Positions 1-8,018 are shown, counted from the stretch's first letter. The stretch: DNA of 19,063 bases from Pseudomonadota bacterium (GCA_021797365.1 JAJZZU010000012.1:1-19063); one strand, 5' to 3'. The notes: generated by a model not told the origin, from the letters alone. Numbers and translations are program-made.

Positions 1-2
1 AT

Positions 3-509
3 ACGGCAACCGAGGTCGCGGTGCTCGGCGTGTCGGCGGCGATGGCCCGGCACGGCGCCGTGTCGCTTGCCCAGATCATGGTATTCCCCCTGCTTTTTAC
101 CGCCGGCATGACCTTGCTCGACACGCTTGACGGGCTTGCTGTGGCGCGCCTCTACGACTGGGCGGTGCGTAATCCCGGGCACAGAGATCGCCTGAACAGG
201 GCCTTGACCGGTTGCGGGGTACTGGTGGCGTTCATGGTCAGTATCTGGGAGTGGACGCGGTTATGGGGCGCCACCCAGGGCGTATTGACCGCATCGAAGA
301 GTCCAGGCAGTCTGGATTTCAGTGCCGCAGGCGGGATGTTCACGGCGGTCTTGCTGGCCGCGTGGCTCGTGGGGTGGCTCTGGTATCGGAGAGGCGCGGC
401 CGCTTGCGCGGCGGGTCCGCAGGCGCCATCCACAAAAGGCGCGATCGAAACGACGGATGCGCAGGCTCCTGCCTCAGATCAAATGGCGATGGACGCCGAC
501 GTGAACTGA
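3..509 (+). CDS. Nickel/cobalt permease of the NiCoT (HoxN/NixA) family, C-terminal part
   Basis: This reading frame is open from the first in-frame codon of the window and ends at TGA 507-509, so only the last 168 residues of a longer gene are present. It starts in the family motif TATEVAVLG (usually DTATEVxLL). Soon after comes [15 protein letters not shown], the NiCoT hallmark normally seen as LFAAGMSLLDTxDG. Hydrophobic segments around the hallmark, at [16 protein letters not shown] and at [17 protein letters not shown] fit the last membrane helices of an eight-helix inner-membrane Ni2+/Co2+ uptake protein. The tail (about 40 residues, Ala/Asp-rich) is soluble. Ni versus Co preference cannot be read from this fragment. 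The next gene starts 80 bp downstream on the same strand but has its own strong ribosome binding site and an unrelated function, so co-transcription is possible but not implied. Confidence 0.85.
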   Translation, partial: TATEVAVLGVSAAMARHGAVSLAQIMVFPLLFTAGMTLLDTLDGLAVARLYDWAVRNPGHRDRLNRALTGCGVLVAFMVSIWEWTRLWGATQGVLTASKSPGSLDFSAAGGMFTAVLLAAWLVGWLWYRRGAAACAAGPQAPSTKGAIETTDAQAPASDQMAMDADVN

Positions 510-589
510 CGGGCGCGCTTGGCGCCGCCCTCGGCAATTCTTCGATCCCGCCATCGCGGCCGGCGGGGTCAGGACTCAGGGAGGCTATC

Positions 590-2956
590 GTGACGCTTGC
601 GCTGACGGACAAGGAACTCAAGGATATCGACGATTACTGGGCCGCCGCCAACTATCTGTGCGTAGGTATGCTGTATTTGCGGGACAATCCGCTCTTGCGG
701 ACGCCGCTACAGGCGCAACACATCAAGCGTCGTCTGCTCGGCCACTGGGGATCGGATCCCGGACAGAATTTCGTCTGGGTGCACTTGAATCGGCTGATCC
801 GCCATCGCGACCTGAATGTTGTCTATATCAGTGGACCGGGGCACGGCGCGCCGGCCACACTGGCGAACGCCTACCTGGAAGGGACCTACAGCGAGGTGTA
901 CCCGGACCGCAGCCCAGACGAATCGGGCATGAAGCGGTTCTTTACGCTCTTCTCGCATCCGGCGGGTGTCGGCAGCCACTGCACGCCGGAGACCCCCGGA
1001 TCCATTAATGAGGGGGGTGAGCTCGGTTACAGCCTGTCGCACGCCTTCGGGGCCGCCTTCGACAACCCCGATCTGCTGGTGGTCCCGGTAATCGGTGATG
1101 GCGAGGCCGAGACCGGCCCGATGGCCACGTCGTGGCACAGCAACAAGTTTCTGAACCCGGCACAGGATGGCGCGGTCCTGCCGATTTTGCACCTCAACGG
1201 ATACAAGATCGCCAACCCGACCATCCTCGCCCGCATCTCCCCGGAGGAGTTGTTGGATCTCTTTCGCGGGTATGGATACACGCCCTATCTTGTGGAAGGC
1301 AGCGACCCCGCGGCCATGCACCGGGCGATGGCGCAGACCTTGGATACCTGCGTCGATTTGATCCAGCAGATCCAGACGCGGGCGCGGGCGGACGGTCCGG
1401 GCGTGCGGCCTCGCTGGCCCATGATCATTCTGCGCACCCCCAAGGGCTGGACGGCGCCCAAGGATCTGGACGGGCACCACATCGAAGGCTTCTGGCGCGC
1501 CCATCAGGTCCCGATCCTGGACGTCGCCGACAATCCCCGACATCTTGCCGTTCTCGAGGCGTGGATGAGAAGCTACAGGCCGCAGGAGCTGTTCGACGCG
1601 CAAGGGCGCCTGATCCCGCGGTTGCGGGCGCTCGCACCCGTAGGTGTCCGCCGGATCAGCGCCAACCCGCATGCCAATGGCGGCCTTTTGCGCGCGCCCC
1701 TGAATCTTCCCGATGTGCACGCCTATGCCGTTCCCGTTCCCAATCCCGGCCACGCCTACATGGAGAGCACCTATGTCCTGGGACAATTCCTGCGCGACGT
1801 GATGCGCGGCAATCGGGGGCGGTTTCGGGTGTTCAGTCCCGATGAGAATGCCTCGAATCGGCTGCAGGCCATTTACGAGGTCTCGAAGAAGGCGTGGATG
1901 GCCAACGTGCTGCCCGAGGACAGTGACGGCAGTGAGCTGTCCCCTGACGGGCATGTGATGGAGATGCTGAGCGAGCACACCCTCGAGGGGTGGCTTGAAG
2001 GCTACGTCCTGACCGGGCGCCACGGGTTTCTCAGTACTTACGAAGCCTTTGCCCATATCATCGATTCTATGGTCAACCAGCATGCCAAGTGGCTGGCCAA
2101 GTGCAAGACCGAGGTGCGCTGGCGCGCCTCGGTACCGTCCCTCAATATCCTTCTGAGCTCGACGGTGTGGCGCCAGGACCACAATGGTTTTACGCATCAG
2201 GATCCGGGTTTTCTGGATGTCATCACCAACAAGGAGGCGATCGTGACGCGCATCTACCTGCCGCCCGACGCCAACTGCCTGTTGCATGTCGCGCGCCATT
2301 GCCTGGAGAGCACGGATTACGTCAACGTCATTGTCGCCGACAAGCAGGCCCACCTGCAGTTCCTCGACATCGAGGCTGCGGCCCGTCATTGCGCGAAGGG
2401 CATCGGCATCTGGCCGTGGGCATCAAGCGATGCCGACGCGGAACCGGATGTGGTGATCGCGAGCGCCGGCGACATCGTCACCGCCGAGGCGCTGGCCGCC
2501 ACGGCGATTCTGCGGGCGGCGTTACCGGATCTGCACATCCGCTTTGTCAACGTGGTGGATCTGTTTAAGCTGCAACCCAATACCGAGCATGCGCATGGTC
2601 TATCGGACCGGGATTTCGACAGCCTGTTTACGCGCGACAAGCCGGTGATATTCAATTTTCATGGTTATCCGCAGTTGATTCACAAGCTCACCTATCGGCG
2701 CGCCAATGAAGTCAACATCCACGTCCGGGGCTACAAGGAGAAGGGCAGCATCAATACGCCGATGCAGCTTGCGATCAACAATCAGGTCGATAGGTTCAAT
2801 CTGGTCATCGATGTCATCGATCGTGTACCACGGCTGGTGAGCGCGGGCGCGCACCTGAAAGAGCATATGAAAGATCAGATCATCGAGCATCTCCGCTACG
2901 CTATGGAGGAGGGCACGGACCGGCCCGATGTCGTGGGTTGGACGTGGCCCTTTTAG
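590..2956 (+). CDS. xfp: Xylulose-5-phosphate/fructose-6-phosphate phosphoketolase
   Basis: This ThDP-dependent cytosolic enzyme splits xylulose-5-P (and usually fructose-6-P) with phosphate into acetyl phosphate plus glyceraldehyde-3-P (or erythrose-4-P). The 788-residue product has the usual family length of about 790. Phosphoketolase signatures are intact: [20 protein letters not shown] from residue 141, the ThDP-binding GDGEAETGP from 169, [34 protein letters not shown], and QHAKWL before HQDPGFLDV. The C-terminus ends in the family-like WTWPF. The frame is open much further upstream, to 212, but that part overlaps the permease in another frame and has no family similarity. I place the start at GTG 590, which has GGGAGG at 579-584, five bases upstream, and gives the typical N-terminus [20 protein letters not shown]. 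The gene converges on ackA, whose product uses acetyl phosphate, so the two probably form one acetate/ATP-yielding branch. Confidence 0.96.
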   Translation: MTLALTDKELKDIDDYWAAANYLCVGMLYLRDNPLLRTPLQAQHIKRRLLGHWGSDPGQNFVWVHLNRLIRHRDLNVVYISGPGHGAPATLANAYLEGTYSEVYPDRSPDESGMKRFFTLFSHPAGVGSHCTPETPGSINEGGELGYSLSHAFGAAFDNPDLLVVPVIGDGEAETGPMATSWHSNKFLNPAQDGAVLPILHLNGYKIANPTILARISPEELLDLFRGYGYTPYLVEGSDPAAMHRAMAQTLDTCVDLIQQIQTRARADGPGVRPRWPMIILRTPKGWTAPKDLDGHHIEGFWRAHQVPILDVADNPRHLAVLEAWMRSYRPQELFDAQGRLIPRLRALAPVGVRRISANPHANGGLLRAPLNLPDVHAYAVPVPNPGHAYMESTYVLGQFLRDVMRGNRGRFRVFSPDENASNRLQAIYEVSKKAWMANVLPEDSDGSELSPDGHVMEMLSEHTLEGWLEGYVLTGRHGFLSTYEAFAHIIDSMVNQHAKWLAKCKTEVRWRASVPSLNILLSSTVWRQDHNGFTHQDPGFLDVITNKEAIVTRIYLPPDANCLLHVARHCLESTDYVNVIVADKQAHLQFLDIEAAARHCAKGIGIWPWASSDADAEPDVVIASAGDIVTAEALAATAILRAALPDLHIRFVNVVDLFKLQPNTEHAHGLSDRDFDSLFTRDKPVIFNFHGYPQLIHKLTYRRANEVNIHVRGYKEKGSINTPMQLAINNQVDRFNLVIDVIDRVPRLVSAGAHLKEHMKDQIIEHLRYAMEEGTDRPDVVGWTWPF

Positions 2957-2979
2957 GGCCGGACGGCTGCCATAGGCCC
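2946..2979. terminator. Possible bidirectional hairpin between convergent xfp and ackA
   Basis: The 28-bp gap between the two stop codons and the adjoining xfp end contain GGCCC (2946-2950), GGGCC (2956-2960) and GGCCC (2975-2979). GGGCC can pair with either neighbour: a 5-bp stem with TTTTA loop, or a 5-bp stem with a 14-nt loop. The position between converging genes suits a shared terminator. Neither strand has a clear T-run after the stem, so this is weak. Confidence 0.2.
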
Positions 2980-2984
2980 GTGTT

Positions 2985-4160
2985 TCAGGGGCCGTCTAGC
3001 AGCCGGTGGCTGTGCCGGGCAATCATCAGGTCTTCATGCGTAGGGATGACGCGCACCGTGACCGGACTGCCGGGCGCGGAGATGGTATCCGCATCGCGGA
3101 TGTTGGCATCAGTATCAAGGACGACACCGAGATGACCGAGACCCTGGGCGATGGCTTGGCGTACTGGTGCAGCATGCTCGCCGATGCCGCCGGTAAAGAC
3201 TAACGTATCGACGCCGTCCATGGCCGCGGCCAGGGCGCCGGCTGCCTTGCGCGCCTGATAGCAGAACATGTCGACGGCTTGGGCGGCATGGGGGTCGGTG
3301 GTGCGTTCATGCAGCAGGCGCTGCATGTCGGCGGTAGTTCCGGATACGCCGCATAGACCCGAGTGGTGATTGACGAGATCCTCAAGAGTCCGGTGGCTGT
3401 AGGCATTTTTCGCAAGCAGGTAGAGCAGTACGCCAGGGTCGAGATCGCCGCTACGGGTGCCCATCATGAAGCCGCCAGCGGGCGTCAACCCCATGGTCGT
3501 GTCGATGGGTCTCCCATCGGCCACGGCCACCATGCTCGCGCCGTTGCCCAGGTGGGCGATGATCGCCCGCCCGTGTCGTGCCGCAGGCGCCAGTACGCTC
3601 ATGATGTATTCGTAGGAGAGCCCGTGAAAGCCGTATTTACGCACGCCTTCGTCCCAGAGGTCGCGCGGCAGCGCTAGGCGCGCGGCGATCTCGGGGAGCG
3701 TGGCGTGGAAGGCGGTGTCCATGCAGGCGACCTGTGGCAGCCGCGGGTAATGGTGGCTGACGGCTTCGATGACGTCGATTTCGGTGGGCAGATGCAATGG
3801 CGCAAAGTGCGCCGCGCCGCGCAGGTCGCGCAGAAACAGCGCATCGATGCGCGCGTGCCGGACGTGGTGCGGTCCTCCGGAGACCAGGCGGTGGCCGACG
3901 GCCCGCGGTACCGTGATGTGGTGCGTAGCCAGTAATTCGAACAACGCGCCGATGGCGGCGCGTTGATCCGGCATCGTGTCGGTCGGCGTACGAGTCATGC
4001 GCTTGCCCATCTGTAGCCAGCTGTGGTTGTCCGGGCCGCCGATGTCTTCCACCGCCCCGCGGGCCAGCAAATCCTCCCGCGTATCGTCTACGGCATAGAG
4101 CGCGAACTTGAGGGATGAGGATCCGCTATTGATGCAGAGAATCGGTGCCAATGCCGACAT
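2985..4160 (-). CDS. ackA: Acetate kinase
   Basis: This ASKHA-fold kinase interconverts acetyl phosphate + ADP and acetate + ATP in the cytosol. The 391-residue product is close to the usual 400. The phosphate-1 motif INSGSSSLKF (residues 10-19), GHRLVSGG (89-96), DTAFHATLP (148-156), HLGNGAS (203-209), the arginine-containing GTRSGDLDPG (234-243), FTGGIGEHA (322-330) and the C-terminal THEDLMIA (374-381) are all present. I chose ATG 4158-4160 because it puts the family motif right at the N-terminus. The longer frame to 4307 adds 49 unrelated residues. The ribosome binding site is only a G-run (GGGGG) about 8 bases upstream. Oddity: the normally conserved VHGG is VSGG here (Ser94). Convergent with phosphoketolase, it would recover ATP from the acetyl phosphate made by that enzyme. 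Confidence 0.95.
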   Translation of the reverse strand: MSALAPILCINSGSSSLKFALYAVDDTREDLLARGAVEDIGGPDNHSWLQMGKRMTRTPTDTMPDQRAAIGALFELLATHHITVPRAVGHRLVSGGPHHVRHARIDALFLRDLRGAAHFAPLHLPTEIDVIEAVSHHYPRLPQVACMDTAFHATLPEIAARLALPRDLWDEGVRKYGFHGLSYEYIMSVLAPAARHGRAIIAHLGNGASMVAVADGRPIDTTMGLTPAGGFMMGTRSGDLDPGVLLYLLAKNAYSHRTLEDLVNHHSGLCGVSGTTADMQRLLHERTTDPHAAQAVDMFCYQARKAAGALAAAMDGVDTLVFTGGIGEHAAPVRQAIAQGLGHLGVVLDTDANIRDADTISAPGSPVTVRVIPTHEDLMIARHSHRLLDGP

Positions 4161-4177
4161 AGATGGGACCCCCGTCG

Positions 4178-4199
4178 AGGTGTGCGCCGTGGCGCACCT
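4178..4199 (-). promoter_or_regulatory. Hairpin in the ackA leader
   Basis: GTGCGC (4182-4187) and GCGCAC (4192-4197) form a 6-bp stem with a 4-nt loop. Pairing can be lengthened to AGGT/ACCT if two bases bulge. It ends 18 bp before the ackA start on the minus strand, so it would lie in the mRNA leader. Its function is unknown. Confidence 0.3.
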
Positions 4200-4229
4200 G
4201 TTTGCCGGCCGTGGCCGCGTCATGGTCCC

Positions 4230-4235
4230 AGTATA
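4230..4235 (-). promoter_or_regulatory. Candidate -10 box for ackA
   Basis: On the minus strand this hexamer reads TATACT, five of six matches to the sigma-70 -10 consensus, about 70 bp upstream of the ackA start. The sequence 17 bp further up (ATGCCT) is a poor -35, so this is only a candidate. Confidence 0.25.
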
Positions 4236-4460
4236 GGACGTCAGGGTGCGGGAGGCATCTTGCGGATAGGTCGGCGCACCACGCCGCCTTGTCGTGATGC
4301 CGGACACGAAAGGCCCGACATAGGCCTTGTGAGGTCGATTACCTGGCGGCGGCCTGACGGGCGGACCCGCAGGCTTACGCGACTACGCGCGGGCGAGGCG
4401 CCTCATAGGCCGATCGCGCCGGTCACCGTTCGTCGGGACAAGGCCCTGTTCACGGACCGC

Positions 4461-4478
4461 TTGGGCCTTCGGGCCCAA
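4461..4478. repeat. Perfect hairpin with TTCG tetraloop
   Basis: TTGGGCC (4461-4467), loop TTCG, GGCCCAA (4472-4478) make a perfect 7-bp stem closed by the very stable C(UUCG)G loop when read on the plus strand. No T-run follows on the plus strand (AAGAAAGG comes next), so it is not an ordinary intrinsic terminator. It may be part of a structured RNA or a chance palindrome. Confidence 0.4.
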
Positions 4479-4818
4479 AGAAAGGCCGCGGGCTTTGGCA
4501 GAAAGCGTCCCTATTCAGCGCCCGACAGGGGCCGGGAAGCAGCATAGCCGCGCACGGCGTCGCCGTCACGGTGCCCTCGGCTGTGACCCGTGGCGTGCAG
4601 CGCATTCAGGGCACCCCGCAGGGGCAGACCCGCATCCGCGTGTAACCGGCTCCCTATGGAACAATGGCGCGCTAAACGCGGGCCTCCAACGGAAGAACCA
4701 TAATCTCATTCCGGCATTTATTTCTGTCGTCGGCCCAAGCAATATCTATCCATTCATACACGTCGTTCATTCCTTACCGGCGTGCAACACTGCTACGGTT
4801 CTAGACGGCGTTCGCACA

Positions 4819-4844
4819 TCTGCGTACCGCTGCCGGTATGCAGA
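4819..4844. repeat. 11-bp stem hairpin in the AT-richer intergenic stretch
   Basis: TCTGCGTACCG (4819-4829), loop CTGC, CGGTATGCAGA (4834-4844) pair along all 11 positions, with one G-U wobble if transcribed. A second, weaker inverted repeat follows (GTAATG 4857-4862 / CATTAC 4872-4877). Both could belong to a small RNA or to protein-binding sites. No gene covers them. Confidence 0.4.
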
Positions 4845-5062
4845 CATCATGCTCCCGTAATGGGTCGATCTCATTACCCTATAGATTATGCGTGTAAAGG
4901 CCATAAAATCGGCCCGCACACACTCTGCGAGATAGGATGCGCCGCGAAAATCTATGCGACCGATGCGTGGACTAAAACGAGCGACCAGTGGAAAAGTATT
5001 TTCCGATAAGCGTGGTCTTATAAGGGGACAGGCCAAAGCGGCGGGCGGCGCCGGTCGCCGAC

Positions 5063-5144
5063 TGACAAAGGATGTCTGCGGCGACAGGCGTATGCGTTGA
5101 CAAGGATGCCCCGGCGCGCTGCGGTCTGTTGACAGGCGTCCGCG
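5063..5144. repeat. Imperfect repeat block with three TGACA motifs
   Basis: TGACAAAGGATG (5063-5074) recurs as TGACAAGGATG (5098-5108), and GACAGGCGTATGCG (5083-5096) recurs as GACAGGCGTCCGCG (5131-5144). TGACA starts at 5063, 5098 and 5130. The two TTGACA copies (5097-5102 and 5129-5134) match a sigma-70 -35 box, but I see no good -10 box at the right distance. They may be repeated operator sites or the remains of a small tandem duplication. Confidence 0.35.
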
Positions 5145-5170
5145 TGGCACCATTTCCATGGTGTCACGCG
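5141..5170. repeat. Strong 13-bp inverted repeat ahead of a ribosome binding site
   Basis: CGCGTGGCACCAT (5141-5153), loop TTCC, ATGGTGTCACGCG (5158-5170) pair over 13 positions with one G-U wobble. It lies right after the second TTGACA and 24 bp before the AAGGAG at 5194-5199. It is the strongest hairpin in the window. It could be a dyad operator, an RNA leader structure or the end of a small RNA. No T-run follows (GGCCACATC), which argues against a terminator. Confidence 0.5.
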
Positions 5171-5208
5171 GGCCACATCATTAAAGACAGTGCAAGGAGC
5201 GCTCCGAT

Positions 5209-5490
5209 ATGACAACGCCCATGTTTCATCGTGCGATAGCCATAACGAATCGTCGTAGACCTGTCCATAGTGCCATCCCTACCAATAGCGGGAGCGCATT
5301 GGCGCCGCCGCGAACGCCATCCCCGTCATTACCAAGCGCGCTCCCTTCCGCGGCCAGGCGCCATCGCTCCCGACGCCGCACGCCACTGCACCGCCAACAC
5401 GGCATGCCGGCGTCGGGAGACACGGCGCATCCGCCTGATTATACGCGTGCCGTGGCAAAAAGACCGGCGTGTCCGCGCGTGTTGCCGTGA
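5209..5490 (+). CDS. Doubtful small ORF, 93 residues, with a good ribosome binding site
   Basis: ATG 5209 is preceded by AAGGAG (5194-5199) at nine bases, one of the better Shine-Dalgarno sites in the window, and the AGGAG lies inside the palindrome GGAGCGCTCC (5196-5205). The predicted product is rich in Arg, Pro, Ser and Ala, with no membrane segment, no recognisable motif and no family I know. That composition is typical of a chance frame in GC-rich DNA. The opposite strand has a frame (5226-5423) with a hydrophobic stretch near its end, but without a convincing start. If real, this could be a short leader or regulator gene upstream of bcsA. More likely the SD-like sequence is fortuitous. 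Confidence 0.22.
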   Translation: MTTPMFHRAIAITNRRRPVHSAIPTNSGSALAPPRTPSPSLPSALPSAARRHRSRRRTPLHRQHGMPASGDTAHPPDYTRAVAKRPACPRVLP

Positions 5491-5520
5491 AAGTGGCGTC
5501 ACAATGAAAGTGACATCACA
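5488..5520. promoter_or_regulatory. Tandem 16-nt direct repeat upstream of bcsA, operator-like
   Basis: TGAAAGTGGCGTCACA (5488-5503) and TGAAAGTGACATCACA (5505-5520) match at 14 of 16 positions with a 17-bp period. Each copy carries an inner dyad: GTG...CAC in the first and GTGA-CA-TCAC in the second. They lie about 240 bp before the bcsA start and about 75 bp before the candidate promoter. This looks like a pair of transcription factor sites, but the factor is unknown. Confidence 0.4.
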
Positions 5521-5596
5521 TAAGCGGCTACAGGCACGCCCCATCACCGGGCCCTTTTTACGGGGCCTCGGGTAAGGCGCCTTTCGATACCGGTTA

Positions 5597-5625
5597 TTGA
5601 CCTACGGCCCCACGCCATTTCTATT
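5597..5625 (+). promoter_or_regulatory. Candidate sigma-70 promoter for the bcs operon
   Basis: TTGACC (5597-5602, five of six to consensus), a 17-bp spacer and TCTATT (5620-5625, four of six) form the best promoter-like pair before bcsA. A start near 5633 would leave a leader of about 130 nt that contains the hairpin at 5661-5675. Confidence 0.35.
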
Positions 5626-5660
5626 GCGAGCCAGTTGCATGGGCAGGCAGGTTCTCGCCG

Positions 5661-5675
5661 CCGTCCATAGGACGG
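5661..5675 (+). promoter_or_regulatory. Small perfect hairpin in the probable bcsA leader
   Basis: CCGTCC (5661-5666), loop ATA, GGACGG (5670-5675). This is a perfect 6-bp GC-rich stem about 85 bp before the bcsA start. I did not recognise the conserved core of a c-di-GMP-I riboswitch around it. No T-run follows. Confidence 0.3.
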
Positions 5676-5760
5676 TCAGTCGTTGCGGGCGATGTCCTGC
5701 CTCGGAACCTTAGTATGGCGAGCGGCGTAGAGAGATCGCTACGTACCCAAAGAGGATTTC

Positions 5761-8007
5761 ATGTCATTCGCAAAGCGATTAGGCGGTTTTGTGTTCGCCA
5801 CGGTCGTGACGTTCGCGATTGGGCTCGTCGTCGCCCTGTCGGGCGCCCCCGTCTCGACCCGCTCCGAGGCCTACATGAGCCTTTTCATGGTGCTCATTCT
5901 GCTTGCCCTGCGAGAACTCGGAAAGAGGATTGCGTTTCGCGAGCCGGGCATCACACCCATTCGCATCCTCAGCATCTTTATCGCGATATTCCTCACTGCG
6001 CGTTACCTTATTTGGCGCGTGCAATTCACGATCGGCGGGCATGGCGATCTAAGCACTGTGGCGGGCGTCTTGCTTTTGGGGGCCGAGATGTATTCGGCGG
6101 GTTTTGCGCTTCTCGGTTACTTTGTCAACGTCAATCCGCGCTGGCGTAAGGGCGTATCACTACCGCCGGATCAGCCGTTGCCTGCCGTTGATGTGGTGGT
6201 GCCCAGCTACAATGAGGGCGCCGACATTCTGGAGGTGACATTGTTGGGCGCCCTCAACATGCGCTACCCGCAAGACCGGTTGCGTGTGCATTTGCTCGAT
6301 GATGGCGGTACCGATGACCGCTGCAAGAGGCCTGACATCGGCGAGCAGTCGCGCGCCCGGCGCCGGGCGTTACAGGCGCTTTGCGAACGCCTTGGGGTGA
6401 GCTATCACACGCGCGTTCACAACGATCATGCCAAGGCGGGCAATATCAACGCGGCAATTCGTGATTTGACAGGCGAGCTTATGGTGATCTTGGATGCCGA
6501 TCACGTGCCGACCGTGGATTTTCTGGAAAAGACGGTCGGGTTTTTTGTCAAGGATCCGAAATGCTTTTTGGTACAGACCCCTCATAGCTTCATAAATCCC
6601 GATCCCATAGAGCGCAATCTCGCGACGTTCGACGATTCGCCGGCGGAGACGGAACTCTTTCACAACACCATACAGGCCGGTCTGGATGGATGGAACGCCT
6701 CGTTTTTCTGCGGATCGGCGGCGGTCATGCGTCGTAGCGCGCTGCTTGAGGTCGGCGGGATCCAGGGGGATACCATAACGGAAGATGCAGAGACCGCGAT
6801 GATATTGCATGCCAAGGGGTATCGTAGCGTATTTCTGAACGAATCCTTGAGCGTCGGTCTGCAGCCCGAGACGGTCATGAGTTTCATAGCGCAGCGCGTG
6901 CGATGGGCGCAAGGGGCCTTGCAGCTTCTGCGTTTCAAGAATCCGCTCGCATTGAGAGGTCTGCGCTGGACGCAGAGAATGGCCTATCTCGCGAGTTTTT
7001 CGTATTGGTTCTTTCCATTCTCTCGCGTGATCACGATCCTGGCGCCATCGTTGTTCCTGCTTTTTGGGGTCATGGTCTACAACGCGACTACAGAGCAGTA
7101 CGCCATCTACGGGATCCCGTATTTCCTTTCGACCATGGTATTCGCGGATCTGGTGTTCGGAGAGATTCGTTGGCCGATGATGTCGGATGTCTACGAAATG
7201 GTACAAACGCCTCTGGCCCTACCTGCCTTGGCGGCCACGTTGCTAAGGCCGCGCAAACTTACGTTTCGTGTAACGCCGAAGGGGGAATCCCTTGAGCGGG
7301 ACTTTGTGGCGCGCGTGGCATGGATTCAATACGCATTTCTGATCGTACTTGTGTCATCGCTCGCCGGAGGCGTATGGCGCTGGCTCTATCACCCGCATGA
7401 GCGGCCGCAGTTGGTGTTTACCATGATGTGGGAGTTCGTGAACATGCTGATTGTGGCGGCGGCCGTAGGTGTGACGCTGGAACGTAAGCAGCAGCGCAAG
7501 GATTTTCGCATCGTTCCAGACGAACCAATTCCGGCGGTTATGATCGCGGCCGATGGGAGGCGTATGGCGGCGCGCATAAAGGATCTGTCGGTGGGAGGGG
7601 CGTTTATCGAGATCAGCGATCCGGTACTGGCGGCGCGCGGTTTCGCTATCGATGAACGTGTCACGGTGGCGGTGGTGAGCGATCGCGCAGGGCAGCATGT
7701 GACGTTCATTCCGGCGCGCGTGACTCGGGATATATGGGGCAAGGTCGGGGTGGCGTTCGTCTTTGGCGGGAGTTCCGAGAAGGCCGATGTCGTGCACCTG
7801 ATCTATGGCCGCAGCGAGGATTTGCGGGCGCGGCTTGGCAGGCGGCGAAGGCGTGTGTCGTTGGCCCAGGCCTATGCCTATATGGGCCGCAAGGCCGTTG
7901 CCGGGTTACTGGCTAATGTCCGATTCGTGATGCGCCTTGGGTGGGATGGGGCGGCGTATGCCCCTTATCGGATCGCCGGGACGCGGCGGCGGGTTTCGCG
8001 TCTGTGA
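5761..8007 (+). CDS. bcsA: Cellulose synthase catalytic subunit with PilZ domain
   Basis: This inner-membrane GT2 glycosyltransferase polymerises glucose from UDP-glucose into beta-1,4-glucan and threads it through its own channel when c-di-GMP is bound. Start ATG 5761 has AGAGG at 5751-5755, five bases upstream. The 748-residue product has N-terminal membrane helices (about 8-28, 38-50, 66-84, 100-122), then the GT domain. The GT domain has DDGG (D180, D181), DAD (245-247), FFCGS (315-319, the FxxGS motif), TED (340-342) and QRVRW (378-382, the QxxRW acceptor motif). More membrane helices follow at about 412-440, 446-466, 519-541 and 551-572. The PilZ domain keeps both c-di-GMP signatures, RxxxR (R579 to R583) and DLSVGG (D608 to G613). 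It is slightly shorter than Rhodobacter and E. coli BcsA. It is first in the bcsABCZ operon. No bcsQ, bcsD, bcsE, bcsF or bcsG is seen nearby. Confidence 0.97.
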   Translation: MSFAKRLGGFVFATVVTFAIGLVVALSGAPVSTRSEAYMSLFMVLILLALRELGKRIAFREPGITPIRILSIFIAIFLTARYLIWRVQFTIGGHGDLSTVAGVLLLGAEMYSAGFALLGYFVNVNPRWRKGVSLPPDQPLPAVDVVVPSYNEGADILEVTLLGALNMRYPQDRLRVHLLDDGGTDDRCKRPDIGEQSRARRRALQALCERLGVSYHTRVHNDHAKAGNINAAIRDLTGELMVILDADHVPTVDFLEKTVGFFVKDPKCFLVQTPHSFINPDPIERNLATFDDSPAETELFHNTIQAGLDGWNASFFCGSAAVMRRSALLEVGGIQGDTITEDAETAMILHAKGYRSVFLNESLSVGLQPETVMSFIAQRVRWAQGALQLLRFKNPLALRGLRWTQRMAYLASFSYWFFPFSRVITILAPSLFLLFGVMVYNATTEQYAIYGIPYFLSTMVFADLVFGEIRWPMMSDVYEMVQTPLALPALAATLLRPRKLTFRVTPKGESLERDFVARVAWIQYAFLIVLVSSLAGGVWRWLYHPHERPQLVFTMMWEFVNMLIVAAAVGVTLERKQQRKDFRIVPDEPIPAVMIAADGRRMAARIKDLSVGGAFIEISDPVLAARGFAIDERVTVAVVSDRAGQHVTFIPARVTRDIWGKVGVAFVFGGSSEKADVVHLIYGRSEDLRARLGRRRRRVSLAQAYAYMGRKAVAGLLANVRFVMRLGWDGAAYAPYRIAGTRRRVSRL

Positions 8008-8018
8008 GGATGAGAGGC

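Larger units (their letters stand above)
4161..5208. other. Long intergenic region between ackA and the cellulose locus
   Basis: I find no convincing gene in this stretch. The open frames on both strands are Arg/Pro/Ser-rich and start without ribosome binding sites, and none resembles a family I know. From about 4670 to 5030 the DNA is visibly richer in A and T than the flanking genes. The region contains the hairpins and repeats listed separately. ackA (leftward) and the bcs genes (rightward) are divergent, so both promoters must lie in the wider region 4161-5760. Confidence 0.6.

Noticed and set aside
212..589. N-terminal extension of the phosphoketolase frame
   Set aside because: It overlaps the permease in another frame, has low-quality Arg/Gly-rich sequence, and GTG 590 has a strong ribosome binding site and gives the family N-terminus.
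707..2389. 560-codon open frame antisense to the phosphoketolase gene
   Set aside because: It mirrors a clearly coding GC-rich gene, has no recognisable motifs and no ribosome binding site; a typical antisense shadow.
4461..4478. TTCG hairpin considered as an intrinsic terminator
   Set aside because: No T-run follows on the plus strand, and the location is upstream of ackA, not after a gene.
4767..5159. 130-codon minus-strand frame in the ackA-bcs gap
   Set aside because: It covers the AT-richer island and hairpins, has Arg/Pro-rich start, no ribosome binding site and no recognisable family.
5626..5760. c-di-GMP riboswitch in the bcsA leader
   Set aside because: A c-di-GMP switch would make sense before bcsA, but I could not find the conserved core of the GEMM-I class, and only one small hairpin is visible. 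A covariance-model search would settle it.
4161..5760. CRISPR array, insertion sequence or tRNA in the long gap
   Set aside because: No regularly spaced identical repeats, no transposase-like frame with terminal inverted repeats, and no cloverleaf or CCA end could be recognised by eye.
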